Positions 16,468 to 24,890 of a stretch of 43,817 nucleotides of DNA are shown piece after piece (within the stretch, counting starts at the first letter, position 1; the number at the start of each line of letters is the position of its first letter). A program made the translations under genes and the position numbers. Origin of the DNA: Alphaproteobacteria bacterium (GTDB taxonomy: Bacteria; Pseudomonadota; Alphaproteobacteria; RF32; CAG-239); the NCBI GenBank assembly GCA_017445475.1, contig JAFSUB010000002.1, positions 1 through 43,817 on the forward strand, written 5' to 3'. A model generated the notes under the pieces. It was not told the DNA's origin and did no database searches. It saw only the letters and a program-made list of their open reading frames with translations.

Positions 16468-18724
16468 CTTCTTGAAAAACCTATGTTTTCTGCTGTTTTT
16501 AAGCGCTTTTGCAGCCAATATATCTCACGCACAGCCGATTGCGGGAGAAATTTCCAAAAAGCAAAGCACCTCACCGCATATTCTGCTTGAACCGAAAAAC
16601 AATATGACTGACATTTTGCATCTGTCCGATTCAAAAGATGAAGAGCCGAACATATACTTTGAAGCCGATGAGCTGATATCTGATGAACAAAACAAAACCG
16701 TCGAAGCAAGAGGTGATGTTGTCATCAGGCGAGATAACTTGACCGTTTATACCGATAAAATCGTCTATTTTGAGAAAGAAGATATCATCACGGCTGTCGG
16801 TAATGTGCGTCTGGAAGATGAAAGTGGTGCGACGATTTATTCTGATGAAGTCAACTTAAGTGGCAAACTTACTCGCGCCGAGATGAACAAAATTAAGGTT
16901 TTGATGAGAGACGGAAGCAAGCTTTGGGCAGATCAGTTCCGCAAAAAAGAAAACGACAACAAAGTCATGCATCGCGCCGTTTACACACCCTGCGATTTTT
17001 GTGAAGGCGAATCACCGCTTTGGCGCATCAGAGCACGCAAAGTAACGCACGATGCCAAAAACAAAGATGTCAACTATAATGATGCTTTTTTAGACATCAA
17101 AAATGTTCCTGTTCTTTACACGCCGTTTTTATCACATCCGGATCCGACAGTTAAGCGCCGTTCGGGTTTTGTTGCCCCGAAATTCGGCACGAGCAGCTAT
17201 CTCGGAAGCTATCTGCAAACCAACTATTTCTTGAACATCAGCGAACAGGCCGATGTGTTGTTTTCGCCCACATTTTCAACCGATAAAGGCGTTCTGCTCG
17301 GGGGGCGTTATAGGCAATATCTTCAAAAAGGCTATATGGAATTTAACGGAACATATTTAAACGATGATACAAAAGGCAGAAATTCCAACCGCGGCAATAT
17401 TTTTGCCTCGGGCAGATATGAATTGAGCGATTTGTGGGTTTTTAAAACAAACCTTGACTATGTTTCCGACAATCTTTACTTAAAAGAGCTTTCACTGCCA
17501 AAAAACGATCAGGCGTGGCTGCCCTCAAATGTTTCTTTCGAGCGTTTTGAAAACCGCGATTATGCCGCCATTGAGGCACATTATTATAAGCTCATCAGTT
17601 ATGATTTAAGAGTGCGCAATTTAAGCGAATACGAGCGTTTGAAATATAACAAGCCGCTCGTTTTGCCTTTGATTGAATCGGAATTTATCACAAACCCCGA
17701 TGAGATGGGCGCATATTATAAAAACAATTTCAGCATTGCTTCGCTTTACCATTCGGGCGGTGCGCAGTCGCAGCGGGCAACAATGATTAACTCGTGGAAT
17801 TTGCCTTTTACATCTGCTTTCGGTGAAAAATATAAGCTTGTTGCCTCGCTCAAAACAGATGCTTATCACATCGAAGAATATCAATACAGCTTAAATAAAA
17901 AAGATTATAACGGCAATCCCGTGCGTGTTTTTCCGCAAATCGGACTTGAATGGAAGCTTCCTTTTGTGAAGGCAACCGAAACCTCAAGGCAAATCATTGA
18001 ACCTGTGGTTGTCGGTGTTTTGGCGCCAAACGGCGGCAACAAGCCAGATAAAATTCCAAACGAGGACAGCCAAGATGTCAGCTTGGAAGACACCAATGTG
18101 CTTGATTTGGATCGCTATGCCGGCTATGATAGAAACGATAACGGAAGCCGTGTCAGTTATGGCTTAAACTGGAACACATACGGCAACATTATGGGGCGCA
18201 CGTCAGCTTTTGTGGCACAAACCTATCAGATAAACAACCAAACAAGTTTCGGTGCCAACTCTCAAAATCAGGGACATCTTTCAGACTATGTCGGTCGTGT
18301 TTACGCCGCACCGGCAAAATATTTGAATTTGACCTATCGTTTCAGGCTTGACCGAAAAGATTATAAGCTTAATTACAATGAGCTTGCGGCAAACGTCGGA
18401 ACAGATATGTTAAGTTTGTATGCCTCATACATCTACCTGCAAAAAAACAAAAATGCCTCCGAATCGCTTGCCGAAAGAAAAGAATTATACACGTCTCTTC
18501 GTGCGAGATTGACAAGAGATTGGTCGGTGAGTATATATAACAGGCAAGACTTGGCTCATGGCGGCGGTTCGCTTGAACACGGCGGCAATATTATTTATGA
18601 AGACGAATGCGTTACATTTGTAACGACAATCAAAAAATATAACTCGAACGACCCGAGTTTAGATGATTCTTATGAATTCAGCTTTACGTTTTATCTTAAA
18701 ACTTTAGGTGGTTTAGGTTCTTAA
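16460..18724 (+). CDS. lptD: LPS-assembly protein LptD
   Basis: Outer-membrane LPS translocon (754 residues from this start). It has a signal peptide ending ISHAQ, an N-terminal OstA/LptA-like jellyroll at about 55-170 (repeated strands such as VEARGDVVIRRDNLTVYTDK), then a 26-strand barrel for the rest. A CDFC cysteine pair lies at about residue 182 where alphaproteobacterial LptD has the YTPCDxC motif, and a later Cys occurs near 720. The frame is open further upstream to 16382, but ATG 16460 gives a clean signal peptide, overlaps the lptF stop by 8 bases and has GCGGGG 9 bases before it. It works with LptE, not seen here, and depends on the SurA encoded next for folding. Confidence 0.93.
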   Translation: MCNFLKNLCFLLFLSAFAANISHAQPIAGEISKKQSTSPHILLEPKNNMTDILHLSDSKDEEPNIYFEADELISDEQNKTVEARGDVVIRRDNLTVYTDKIVYFEKEDIITAVGNVRLEDESGATIYSDEVNLSGKLTRAEMNKIKVLMRDGSKLWADQFRKKENDNKVMHRAVYTPCDFCEGESPLWRIRARKVTHDAKNKDVNYNDAFLDIKNVPVLYTPFLSHPDPTVKRRSGFVAPKFGTSSYLGSYLQTNYFLNISEQADVLFSPTFSTDKGVLLGGRYRQYLQKGYMEFNGTYLNDDTKGRNSNRGNIFASGRYELSDLWVFKTNLDYVSDNLYLKELSLPKNDQAWLPSNVSFERFENRDYAAIEAHYYKLISYDLRVRNLSEYERLKYNKPLVLPLIESEFITNPDEMGAYYKNNFSIASLYHSGGAQSQRATMINSWNLPFTSAFGEKYKLVASLKTDAYHIEEYQYSLNKKDYNGNPVRVFPQIGLEWKLPFVKATETSRQIIEPVVVGVLAPNGGNKPDKIPNEDSQDVSLEDTNVLDLDRYAGYDRNDNGSRVSYGLNWNTYGNIMGRTSAFVAQTYQINNQTSFGANSQNQGHLSDYVGRVYAAPAKYLNLTYRFRLDRKDYKLNYNELAANVGTDMLSLYASYIYLQKNKNASESLAERKELYTSLRARLTRDWSVSIYNRQDLAHGGGSLEHGGNIIYEDECVTFVTTIKKYNSNDPSLDDSYEFSFTFYLKTLGGLGS

Positions 18725-18739
18725 AAAAGGAGAAAGACA

Positions 18740-19858
18740 TTGAAAAAAATTTGCTTTGTATGTGCTTTGTTGTTTTCGTTTCAGGCTTTAGCTCAAAGCA
18801 GTTTGATGAACCAGCTTGACTCTTCGGTTCGAAACTCGGGCAACGGTTCCATGATGTTTGCTCAGCCGGAAAGTCAAAATGAAGAACAGATGCGCGCCAG
18901 AGAGCAACGTGCTTATGAAGAACAGATGCGCGCCCAGCAAGAGGCAATGATGCGTGCCGAGCAAGAGCGCAAAGCCGCACTCCGTCCCGTTAATCTGTTT
19001 GGCAACACCTTAAAGATTTATGCCATCATCAACGGCGAAGTGATGACAAGCCGCGATATGCAAGAAAGAGCCAATGCCTTTGTGGCTACAACGCAAATTC
19101 CGATTACGCCGCAAAACAGAAAAATTGTGTTAGACCGTGTGCTTCAGGGTGCGATTGATGAAAGAATTAAAATTCAGGAAGCTCAAAAGAACGGCATTAC
19201 CATTTCAAGCAAAGAAATCAACGCGGGTGTTTTGGAGTTTGCAAAATCAAACGGCATTTCGATTGAACAGCTTAATGCGATGCTTCAGGAAGCCGGTGTC
19301 AGCGGAAAAGTGTTCAAAGAGCAAATCAAAGCTGAAATTGCTTGGGCACGTTTGATTCAAAGAAAAGCGGCACAAAGTTCCAAAATTTCAAGAGGCGAAA
19401 TTCAAAAAGCGATTGATGCCTATTCGAAAGACAAGCAAAAACAAAAGTTTTTGGTCTCCGAAATTGTGTTACCGCGTAAAAAAGCCGAATATATTGACGA
19501 ACTGGTTGAGGTGTTGCGCGAAGATCCTCGTTTTTCGCTTTATGCCATGCAGTTTTCGCAAAGCCCGACAGCAAAGCGCGGCGGAAATTTGGGCTGGGTA
19601 AGCAGCGATCAGCTGCCCGAAAAACTTTCTTCAACGCTTAAAAAAATGAAAGCAGGACAAATATCAAACCCGATTGCATACGGAACGGATTATTATATCT
19701 TAAAGCTTGAACAAATATACACCCCCGGCGTCAATAAAATGCCTGTTCCGAGTGAAAAGGAAATGCGCCTCATTCTTGAAAACAAAAAACTTGAGGAAAT
19801 TGCGGGTAAATATTTGCGTGATTTGCGCAACAAGGCCGTGGTTGAACGGAAATCGTAA
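18740..19858 (+). CDS. surA: Periplasmic chaperone SurA (peptidyl-prolyl isomerase)
   Basis: SurA-type chaperone (372 residues) that escorts outer-membrane proteins such as LptD. Signal peptide to ALA (residue 18). A charged Gln/Glu/Arg coil at 45-82 contains the repeat EEQMRA twice. The SurA N-terminal helical domain spans about 90-220 (INGEVMTSRDM start), and a single parvulin domain follows at about 220-315 (core AKRGGNLGWVSSDQLPE). E. coli SurA has two parvulin domains, while one is usual in alphaproteobacteria. The start is TTG at 18740, supported by AAGGAG 7 bases upstream. It lies 15 bp after lptD, and rsmA begins on the base after its stop. Confidence 0.92.
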   Translation: MKKICFVCALLFSFQALAQSSLMNQLDSSVRNSGNGSMMFAQPESQNEEQMRAREQRAYEEQMRAQQEAMMRAEQERKAALRPVNLFGNTLKIYAIINGEVMTSRDMQERANAFVATTQIPITPQNRKIVLDRVLQGAIDERIKIQEAQKNGITISSKEINAGVLEFAKSNGISIEQLNAMLQEAGVSGKVFKEQIKAEIAWARLIQRKAAQSSKISRGEIQKAIDAYSKDKQKQKFLVSEIVLPRKKAEYIDELVEVLREDPRFSLYAMQFSQSPTAKRGGNLGWVSSDQLPEKLSSTLKKMKAGQISNPIAYGTDYYILKLEQIYTPGVNKMPVPSEKEMRLILENKKLEEIAGKYLRDLRNKAVVERKS

Positions 19859-20689
19859 ATGATTTTTGAAAAAACGCTTAAACAAACTCTTGAAACATAT
19901 GGCATAACACCCAAAAAATCTTTGGGACAGAACTTTTTGCTTGACCAGAATATAACCGATAAAATCATCAGACTTTCGCTTGAAAAACAACAGATTGATG
20001 ATTTGAGAGGTGAAAATGTTTTGGAGGTCGGCTCCGGCCCCGGAGGATTAACACGCGCCATTTTGAAATGCTGCCCAAAAAGCCTGACCGTTGTTGAAGC
20101 CGATGAGCACTGTATTGATATTTTATCGGATTTAAGCCGGCAGGCAAATTTTAAAATCCACACCATAAACCAAGATGCACTTTTACTTGATTTGGCCGAT
20201 TTGAATGCGCAAAATTTGCAAATTGTCAGCAATTTGCCTTACAACATTTCCGTGCCGCTTTTAACAAAATGGCTCAAAAATCTTGAGCATATCAGGGCGA
20301 TGACATTAATGTTTCAAAAAGAAGTGGCCGATAGAATTTGTGCGCCGATTAAAACCAAAGACTATGGCAGGTTGTCTGTTTTGGCACAGGTCAATTGCAA
20401 CATTCAAAAATTGATGAGCTTAAAGCCGGAATGTTTTGTTCCCGCGCCAAAGGTTTTTTCAACCGTTCTTCTTTTTGAGCCTCTTAAAACAAGGCCGCCC
20501 GAGCAGATTTCAGAAAAGCTTGAAAAGCTGACAGCGCTCGCTTTTTCGGGGCGGCGGAAAATGATTAGGCAAAGCTTAAAGCAAATCCCCGATTTGGAAA
20601 AAATCTGCACCGATTTAAACATCAGCCTAACGGCGCGCGCCGAAGAAATTACGCCAAAGCAATATCTTCAAATGGCTCAATTTCTTTAA
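19859..20689 (+). CDS. rsmA: 16S rRNA (adenine-1518/1519-N6) dimethyltransferase
   Basis: RsmA/KsgA (276 residues) dimethylates two adjacent adenines in the 3' hairpin of 16S rRNA during small-subunit maturation, using S-adenosylmethionine. It shows the opening KKSLGQNFLLD, the SAM-binding GSGPGGLTRAI (about 58-68), acidic VVEAD, the catalytic NLPYNIS (about 123-129) and the helical C-terminal domain with FSGRRKMIRQSLK. It begins directly after the surA TAA, the last gene of lptF-lptD-surA-rsmA. The pdxA gene usually found between surA and rsmA is absent. The stop overlaps the convergent mnmA stop by 4 bases and no terminator is visible. Confidence 0.95.
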   Translation: MIFEKTLKQTLETYGITPKKSLGQNFLLDQNITDKIIRLSLEKQQIDDLRGENVLEVGSGPGGLTRAILKCCPKSLTVVEADEHCIDILSDLSRQANFKIHTINQDALLLDLADLNAQNLQIVSNLPYNISVPLLTKWLKNLEHIRAMTLMFQKEVADRICAPIKTKDYGRLSVLAQVNCNIQKLMSLKPECFVPAPKVFSTVLLFEPLKTRPPEQISEKLEKLTALAFSGRRKMIRQSLKQIPDLEKICTDLNISLTARAEEITPKQYLQMAQFL

Positions 20690-21774
20690 ACATCTGCCTT
20701 CTCGATGAAACCGCCGCCCAAAACAAAACCGTCTTCATCATAAAAAACAGCCGATTGCCCGAGTGCCACCGCTTTTTGTTTTTCGAAAAATGATAAGCGC
20801 GCCATATTGTCTTCCAAAGGTTCGAAGGCGGCCGAAAAGGGGTTTTGAGACGAGCGAATCTTCACGGCAAGCGTTGTTTTTTCTTTGATTTGAGCAACAG
20901 AAACCCACACCAAATCACGAACAATCATTGATGATTTATATCCGTCCTCTTCATAACCTAAAACAACCTCATTTCTGTCTTTATTCAGGCCAATCACATA
21001 AAGCGGCCTGTCCGCACTCACACCTAAACCGCGCCTTTGCCCGATGGTAAAATGCCAAATTCCCTGATGTTTGCCCAAAATGTTTCCGTTTTTATCAACA
21101 AAATAACCTTCTTTTGCCGGTTCTTCCAGAATATCATTCACATCGCCCGAATAAAAATCTTGGCTGTCTTTTTTATCGCTCACCGTCAAACCAAGTTCCC
21201 GAGCCGTTTTGCGCACCTGCTGTTTTGTATAATCGCCCAAAGGCAATATCATCTTTGAGAGCTGATCCTGACTTAAGCGATAAAGAAAATAACTTTGATC
21301 TTTGGCCTCATCGACAGCCCTTCTTAATTGGTATCTTTGCAAAGTTTTGTTATACGACACTCGCGCATAATGTCCGGTTGCAAATTTTTCAAATTCAATA
21401 CCCATCGCGCGCGCGCCTTCAGGCAAAGCTTCAAATTTGACGGTATGGTTGCACATCACACACGGATTCGGCGTTCGACCGGCCAAATATTCCTGCTTAA
21501 AATTTTCAAGCACAAATTTTTGATATTCTTTCGAACAATCAACAACATAATATGGCACATTGAATCTTTTACATAAAGTTTGAGCAGCCTCAATATCCTT
21601 TTCTTCGTGCGGCGAAAAACATGCGTCTTTAAGATTAAAAGACTCTTTCAAGTGATATTTTTCTTTGTCCCAAATCGACATTGTCGCACCAATCACCTCA
21701 TTGCCCTGCTTTTGAAGCAGACAAAGCGCAACAGACGAATCAACACCGCCGCTTAAACCAACCAAAATTTTCAT
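20686..21774 (-). CDS. mnmA: tRNA-uridine 2-sulfurtransferase MnmA, variant lacking the usual second catalytic cysteine
   Basis: MnmA (362 residues) activates U34 of Lys, Glu and Gln tRNAs with ATP and inserts sulfur. The PP-loop is GLSGGVDSSVAL (6-17). The first catalytic cysteine is in NPCVMCNH (Cys105). ATGHYAR, KDQSYFLYRLSQ and FTIGQRRGLG are all present. The second active-site cysteine, which normally sits in a D-S-x-x-I-C-F segment, is missing: residues 203-210 read DSQDFYSG. An insertion around residues 50-62 (DACFSPHEEKDIE) carries another Cys. This pattern is like an MnmA branch I associate from memory with Bacteroidetes, Spirochaetes and Firmicutes rather than typical alphaproteobacteria. 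Last gene of the ftsE-ftsX-ydcF-plsC-mnmA run. Confidence 0.9.
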   Translation of the reverse strand: MKILVGLSGGVDSSVALCLLQKQGNEVIGATMSIWDKEKYHLKESFNLKDACFSPHEEKDIEAAQTLCKRFNVPYYVVDCSKEYQKFVLENFKQEYLAGRTPNPCVMCNHTVKFEALPEGARAMGIEFEKFATGHYARVSYNKTLQRYQLRRAVDEAKDQSYFLYRLSQDQLSKMILPLGDYTKQQVRKTARELGLTVSDKKDSQDFYSGDVNDILEEPAKEGYFVDKNGNILGKHQGIWHFTIGQRRGLGVSADRPLYVIGLNKDRNEVVLGYEEDGYKSSMIVRDLVWVSVAQIKEKTTLAVKIRSSQNPFSAAFEPLEDNMARLSFFEKQKAVALGQSAVFYDEDGFVLGGGFIEKADV

Positions 21775-21781
21775 TTTTTAA

Positions 21782-22540
21782 TTATGCTCCCAAATTTTTT
21801 TTTACCCACGGATATTTGCTGACGGCCTCTTTGTTGAGCTCGGCGCATTTGTCCTCAATCACCTTTTCAAGGCGCGCCATAAAGTCTTTTTTATCTTCGT
21901 TTTTTGAAACGCTCATGGCCGGCAAAAACTCAATCACCGCCGTGCCTTTATAACGCAAAAACGAGTTTTTTGCCCAAAAAAGCCCCGTATTAACGGCTAC
22001 CGGCACAACTTTCAGCTTGAGGTTTTCCGCCAAAAACAAAAAACCGGATTTATAGCCTTTGGTTGTTCCCGGCTTACACCTTGTGCCTTCCGGAAAAACA
22101 ACGACGGGCCTGCCCTCACCCACAATTTTTGAAACGCCTTTAAGCATATTTTTCATCGCTTTTGCACCGCCCTTCCTGTCAACCGGCACCATACCGTAAA
22201 AATATTGCGTCCAACCGAAAAACGGCATATAGACAAGTTCTTTTTTCAAAACATACGTGCAAGTCGGCACGGGCTGGGTGAAAGCATACGTTTCAAGCGC
22301 AGATTCGTGTTTACAGGCATAAAGTGCTGGCATTTTCGAAATATTTTCAAGCCCGCGAAACTCAAGTTTCAAACCAGCAAAAAAGCGCACAAACCGAAAA
22401 ACAAGCGGCATCACCATCTTGTCCCAAAGATAAATCGTTCCCCGTCGCGAAAAAGGGCCGACAAAGAGTGTGATGATACACCCAATCATCATATTCAAAA
22501 AAAAGAAAAAGTTTGTCAGAAGTGAGCGAATATAAATCAT
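21782..22540 (-). CDS. plsC: 1-acyl-sn-glycerol-3-phosphate acyltransferase
   Basis: PlsC-family acyltransferase (252 residues) that adds the second acyl chain to lysophosphatidic acid to make phosphatidic acid at the inner membrane. An N-terminal hydrophobic helix spans about 8-28. The catalytic motif is H-x4-E (His78 to Glu83 in KHESALETYAF), the alphaproteobacterial form of H-x4-D. The substrate motif FPEGTR is at 149-154, and VPVDRKGG precedes it. The C-terminal motif VPVAVNTG is present. It starts 16 bp after the YdcF-type gene and ends 7 bp before mnmA. Confidence 0.9.
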   Translation of the reverse strand: MIYIRSLLTNFFFFLNMMIGCIITLFVGPFSRRGTIYLWDKMVMPLVFRFVRFFAGLKLEFRGLENISKMPALYACKHESALETYAFTQPVPTCTYVLKKELVYMPFFGWTQYFYGMVPVDRKGGAKAMKNMLKGVSKIVGEGRPVVVFPEGTRCKPGTTKGYKSGFLFLAENLKLKVVPVAVNTGLFWAKNSFLRYKGTAVIEFLPAMSVSKNEDKKDFMARLEKVIEDKCAELNKEAVSKYPWVKKNLGA

Positions 22541-22556
22541 AGCAGTTCCTTTGTTT

Positions 22557-23138
22557 TTATTTTAAAATTAAATTTTTAAGATATGCAAAAATAAATTTAT
22601 GATATTCCGAAGCAATCAGATAAAAGCTTTTCGGGCGCTTCCACCAGCGCTTGGAAACATTTTTCGAATAAACGGGATGTTCAATAATCACCACATCGGG
22701 TGTTTGCGCCAAAATTTCACAGGCGCTGCGCGGCATATGATAATATGAAGTTACAAGTCTGATAGATTTGACGTGATGACGCCGAACCATCTCACCTACT
22801 TCAATTGCATTTTCGATGGTGTTGGTGGCCTCTTTGCCAAGCAATACGTTTTCGGCAAATTTAACTTCAAGCAATTTGTTTTGCGCTTTAAGTTCTTCAA
22901 ACCTCACGTGCGGATCAACGCCTGAGATGAACAAAATGTGTGCCAAACCCATATTGTAAAGTTTAACGGCTTCAAAAATGCGGTTTTTTCCGCCGGTCAA
23001 AACCACAATGGCATCTGTTTTTGTTGTTTCATCAATCGGATATTTGCGAATATATTGCTGAAAGATGATAAAGCCTCCAAGCCACAGCAAAAACAGAAAA
23101 TAAACCCATATCAAAAACAAAAACTTTGCACGCGTCAT
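22557..23138 (-). CDS. YdcF/ElyC-like DUF218 protein
   Basis: A 193-residue DUF218 protein with one N-terminal membrane anchor (about 6-28) and a Rossmann-like domain facing the periplasm or cytoplasm. The family signature is clear: DAIVVLTGGKNRI (43-55), ILFISGV near 70, ATNTIENA (about 106-113) and TSYYHMPRSACEIL (about 132-145). Relatives such as ElyC and SanA are linked to envelope integrity and peptidoglycan precursor handling, but the reaction is not settled. The ATG directly follows the ftsX TAA, so coupling is likely. Placement between ftsX and plsC supports an envelope role. Confidence 0.88.
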   Translation of the reverse strand: MTRAKFLFLIWVYFLFLLWLGGFIIFQQYIRKYPIDETTKTDAIVVLTGGKNRIFEAVKLYNMGLAHILFISGVDPHVRFEELKAQNKLLEVKFAENVLLGKEATNTIENAIEVGEMVRRHHVKSIRLVTSYYHMPRSACEILAQTPDVVIIEHPVYSKNVSKRWWKRPKSFYLIASEYHKFIFAYLKNLILK

Positions 23139-24044
23139 TTACATCATTTTCCCTAAAGAGCGTTTGACCGAAACCAAAGCCGTTGCCATTGCAAAAAAGC
23201 CTGTCCAAAGAGGCAGCGACATCAAAAACAGCCAATGCGGCAACGCCAATTTTGCAGATGAAATTAAACCCGCGTCCAAATTTGACGAGATTTTTGCCAC
23301 CACCAAAAGCGAAAGAAGCGCAAAGAGACTTCCGATGATGCTCGAAAAAAACGAAACAACAAACACGCGCTTGCCGTATTGTTTTGCAACATAGTCATCC
23401 GTTGCCCCCATAATGTGCAAAATTTCGATGATGTTCTGATGAATTTTAAGGCTTGTCTGCACGGCAAACATAATCGATACAGCCGCAGCCACCAAAACAA
23501 CGAGCAAAATAAAAATCGACATCATCTTAAGCGATGAGGCGCTTTTAACAAGTTTTTGAAGCCAAATGCCGTGATTGTCAATAGAGGCGTAGGGCGCCGT
23601 TTCTTTGAGCAAACGTGCCGTTTTTTCATAATCGAAATTTTTGCCGCTTTTAAGGCGCACCTCCAAAAGCTTCGGAAGCGGAAGCGAAGAAATGTCAACA
23701 TTTTGACCGAGCCACGGCGACATCAGCTTTTTAATTTGAGCGTCTTTGATGAGCCGAACTTTTTCAACATTTTCAAGTCCTTCAAAAAATTGAATGACCT
23801 TACCTGTGTAAAGCAGTTCTTCTTCAGGCGTTAAAACCTCTTGAGAGGGCATAATTTGAACGCTTAATCCGTGAACAATGCTTTTGTTCCAAGAACAAAT
23901 CATTAAGGATATCAGAAAATAGGCCGCCAAAGCAATTGAAAACAAAAACACGGAAACACCCACCGATATTTCAAGAAAGAACGTCGATTTATCTTCTTTT
24001 AAGGGCAATTCCGAATGATTTTTCAAGAAAAATTTTCTTTTCAT
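23139..24044 (-). CDS. ftsX: Cell division protein FtsX
   Basis: FtsX (301 residues), the membrane half of the FtsEX complex, which couples ATP use to peptidoglycan hydrolysis at the septum. A cytoplasmic basic N-terminus precedes helix 1 (about 27-50), a periplasmic loop of about 115 residues with the VEKVRLIKD strand, then three helices in the C-terminal FtsX/MacB-type permease domain (about 170-295). The start is ATG 24044, overlapping the ftsE TGA by one base, with AGGAGG 9 bases upstream. An extra in-frame TTG lies one codon earlier. The next gene starts on the base after its stop. Confidence 0.92.
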   Translation of the reverse strand: MKRKFFLKNHSELPLKEDKSTFFLEISVGVSVFLFSIALAAYFLISLMICSWNKSIVHGLSVQIMPSQEVLTPEEELLYTGKVIQFFEGLENVEKVRLIKDAQIKKLMSPWLGQNVDISSLPLPKLLEVRLKSGKNFDYEKTARLLKETAPYASIDNHGIWLQKLVKSASSLKMMSIFILLVVLVAAAVSIMFAVQTSLKIHQNIIEILHIMGATDDYVAKQYGKRVFVVSFFSSIIGSLFALLSLLVVAKISSNLDAGLISSAKLALPHWLFLMSLPLWTGFFAMATALVSVKRSLGKMM

Positions 24045-24754
24045 CAACTCACCCTCCTCAATGCCGGAATAATTTTCAAAGTTTTGTTTTCAAGATGAAT
24101 CTGCGGATAGTTATATTCGGCAATCAAATCTTTACTGTGGGTTGCAATCACAACGGTTGTGCCAAGCTTATTGAGCTCAACAAAAAGCTTCATCAGCTTG
24201 GAAGCAATGTCGTTGTCAACGTTTCCCGTCGGCTCATCGGCAAGCAAAATTTCAGGCCTGTTAATCACGGCGCGCGCAATGGCGACTCGTTGTTTTTCAC
24301 CGCCCGACAACGTTGAGCAGATCTTGTCCATGCTTTTATCAAGTTCAACCCAGCTTAAAAGCTCTTTGACGCGTTTTTTAATTTCATTTTCGCCCATGCC
24401 ACGAATGCGCAGCGGCACAGCCACATTATCATAGGCGGAAAGGTGTTCCAACAACCTGAAATCCTGAAACACAACGCCGATTTTGCGCCGAAGCATAGCC
24501 ATTGTGTGCCTTGAGGCATAACCGATGTTTGAGCCGAAAACGCTCACCGTTCCCCTGCTCGGCATCAAAGCAAGATACATCATAGACAAGAGTGATGTTT
24601 TGCCGGCACCGCTTTTGCCGGTTAAAAAATGAAACGAGCCTTTATCAAGCGAAAGTTTGATGTTGCTTAAAATTTCCGGATCCTCACCATAGCGAATGCA
24701 AACATTTTGCATATCGACAATCGGTTCGGTGAGCATATTTTTATTTGTATCCAT
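24044..24754 (-). CDS. ftsE: Cell division ATP-binding protein FtsE
   Basis: FtsE (236 residues), the ABC ATPase partner of FtsX. Walker A is GKSGAGKT (about 45-52), the Q-loop FQDFRLL (about 101-107), the ABC signature LSGGEKQRV (about 148-156), Walker B ILLADEPT (about 168-175) and the switch His in VIATHSKD. The YASRHTMAMLRRKIGVVFQD stretch is typical of FtsE. It heads the five-gene minus-strand run, with CGGAGG before the ATG and an AT-rich upstream region carrying GGTATATC as a possible -10. It is divergent from the zinc-ribbon gene. Confidence 0.95.
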   Translation of the reverse strand: MDTNKNMLTEPIVDMQNVCIRYGEDPEILSNIKLSLDKGSFHFLTGKSGAGKTSLLSMMYLALMPSRGTVSVFGSNIGYASRHTMAMLRRKIGVVFQDFRLLEHLSAYDNVAVPLRIRGMGENEIKKRVKELLSWVELDKSMDKICSTLSGGEKQRVAIARAVINRPEILLADEPTGNVDNDIASKLMKLFVELNKLGTTVVIATHSKDLIAEYNYPQIHLENKTLKIIPALRRVS

Positions 24755-24823
24755 AAAACCTCCGTTGTCTTTATTTTCTTTGAAGATATACCAATATTAC
24801 ATTTAATAAAATACTTTTTTTCT

Positions 24824-24852
24824 TTGATTCCCTGTTTTTTTACATTTAATAT
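24824..24852 (+). promoter_or_regulatory. Predicted promoter of the zinc-ribbon/yqeY/dnaG run
   Basis: TTGATT (24824-24829) and TAATAT (24847-24852) are 17 bases apart, 39 bases before the ATG at 24891, in the divergent gap with ftsE. Confidence 0.45.
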
Positions 24853-24890
24853 GTATACCGAGCTTGAAAAAAGGAAGGTTAACAAGAAAA

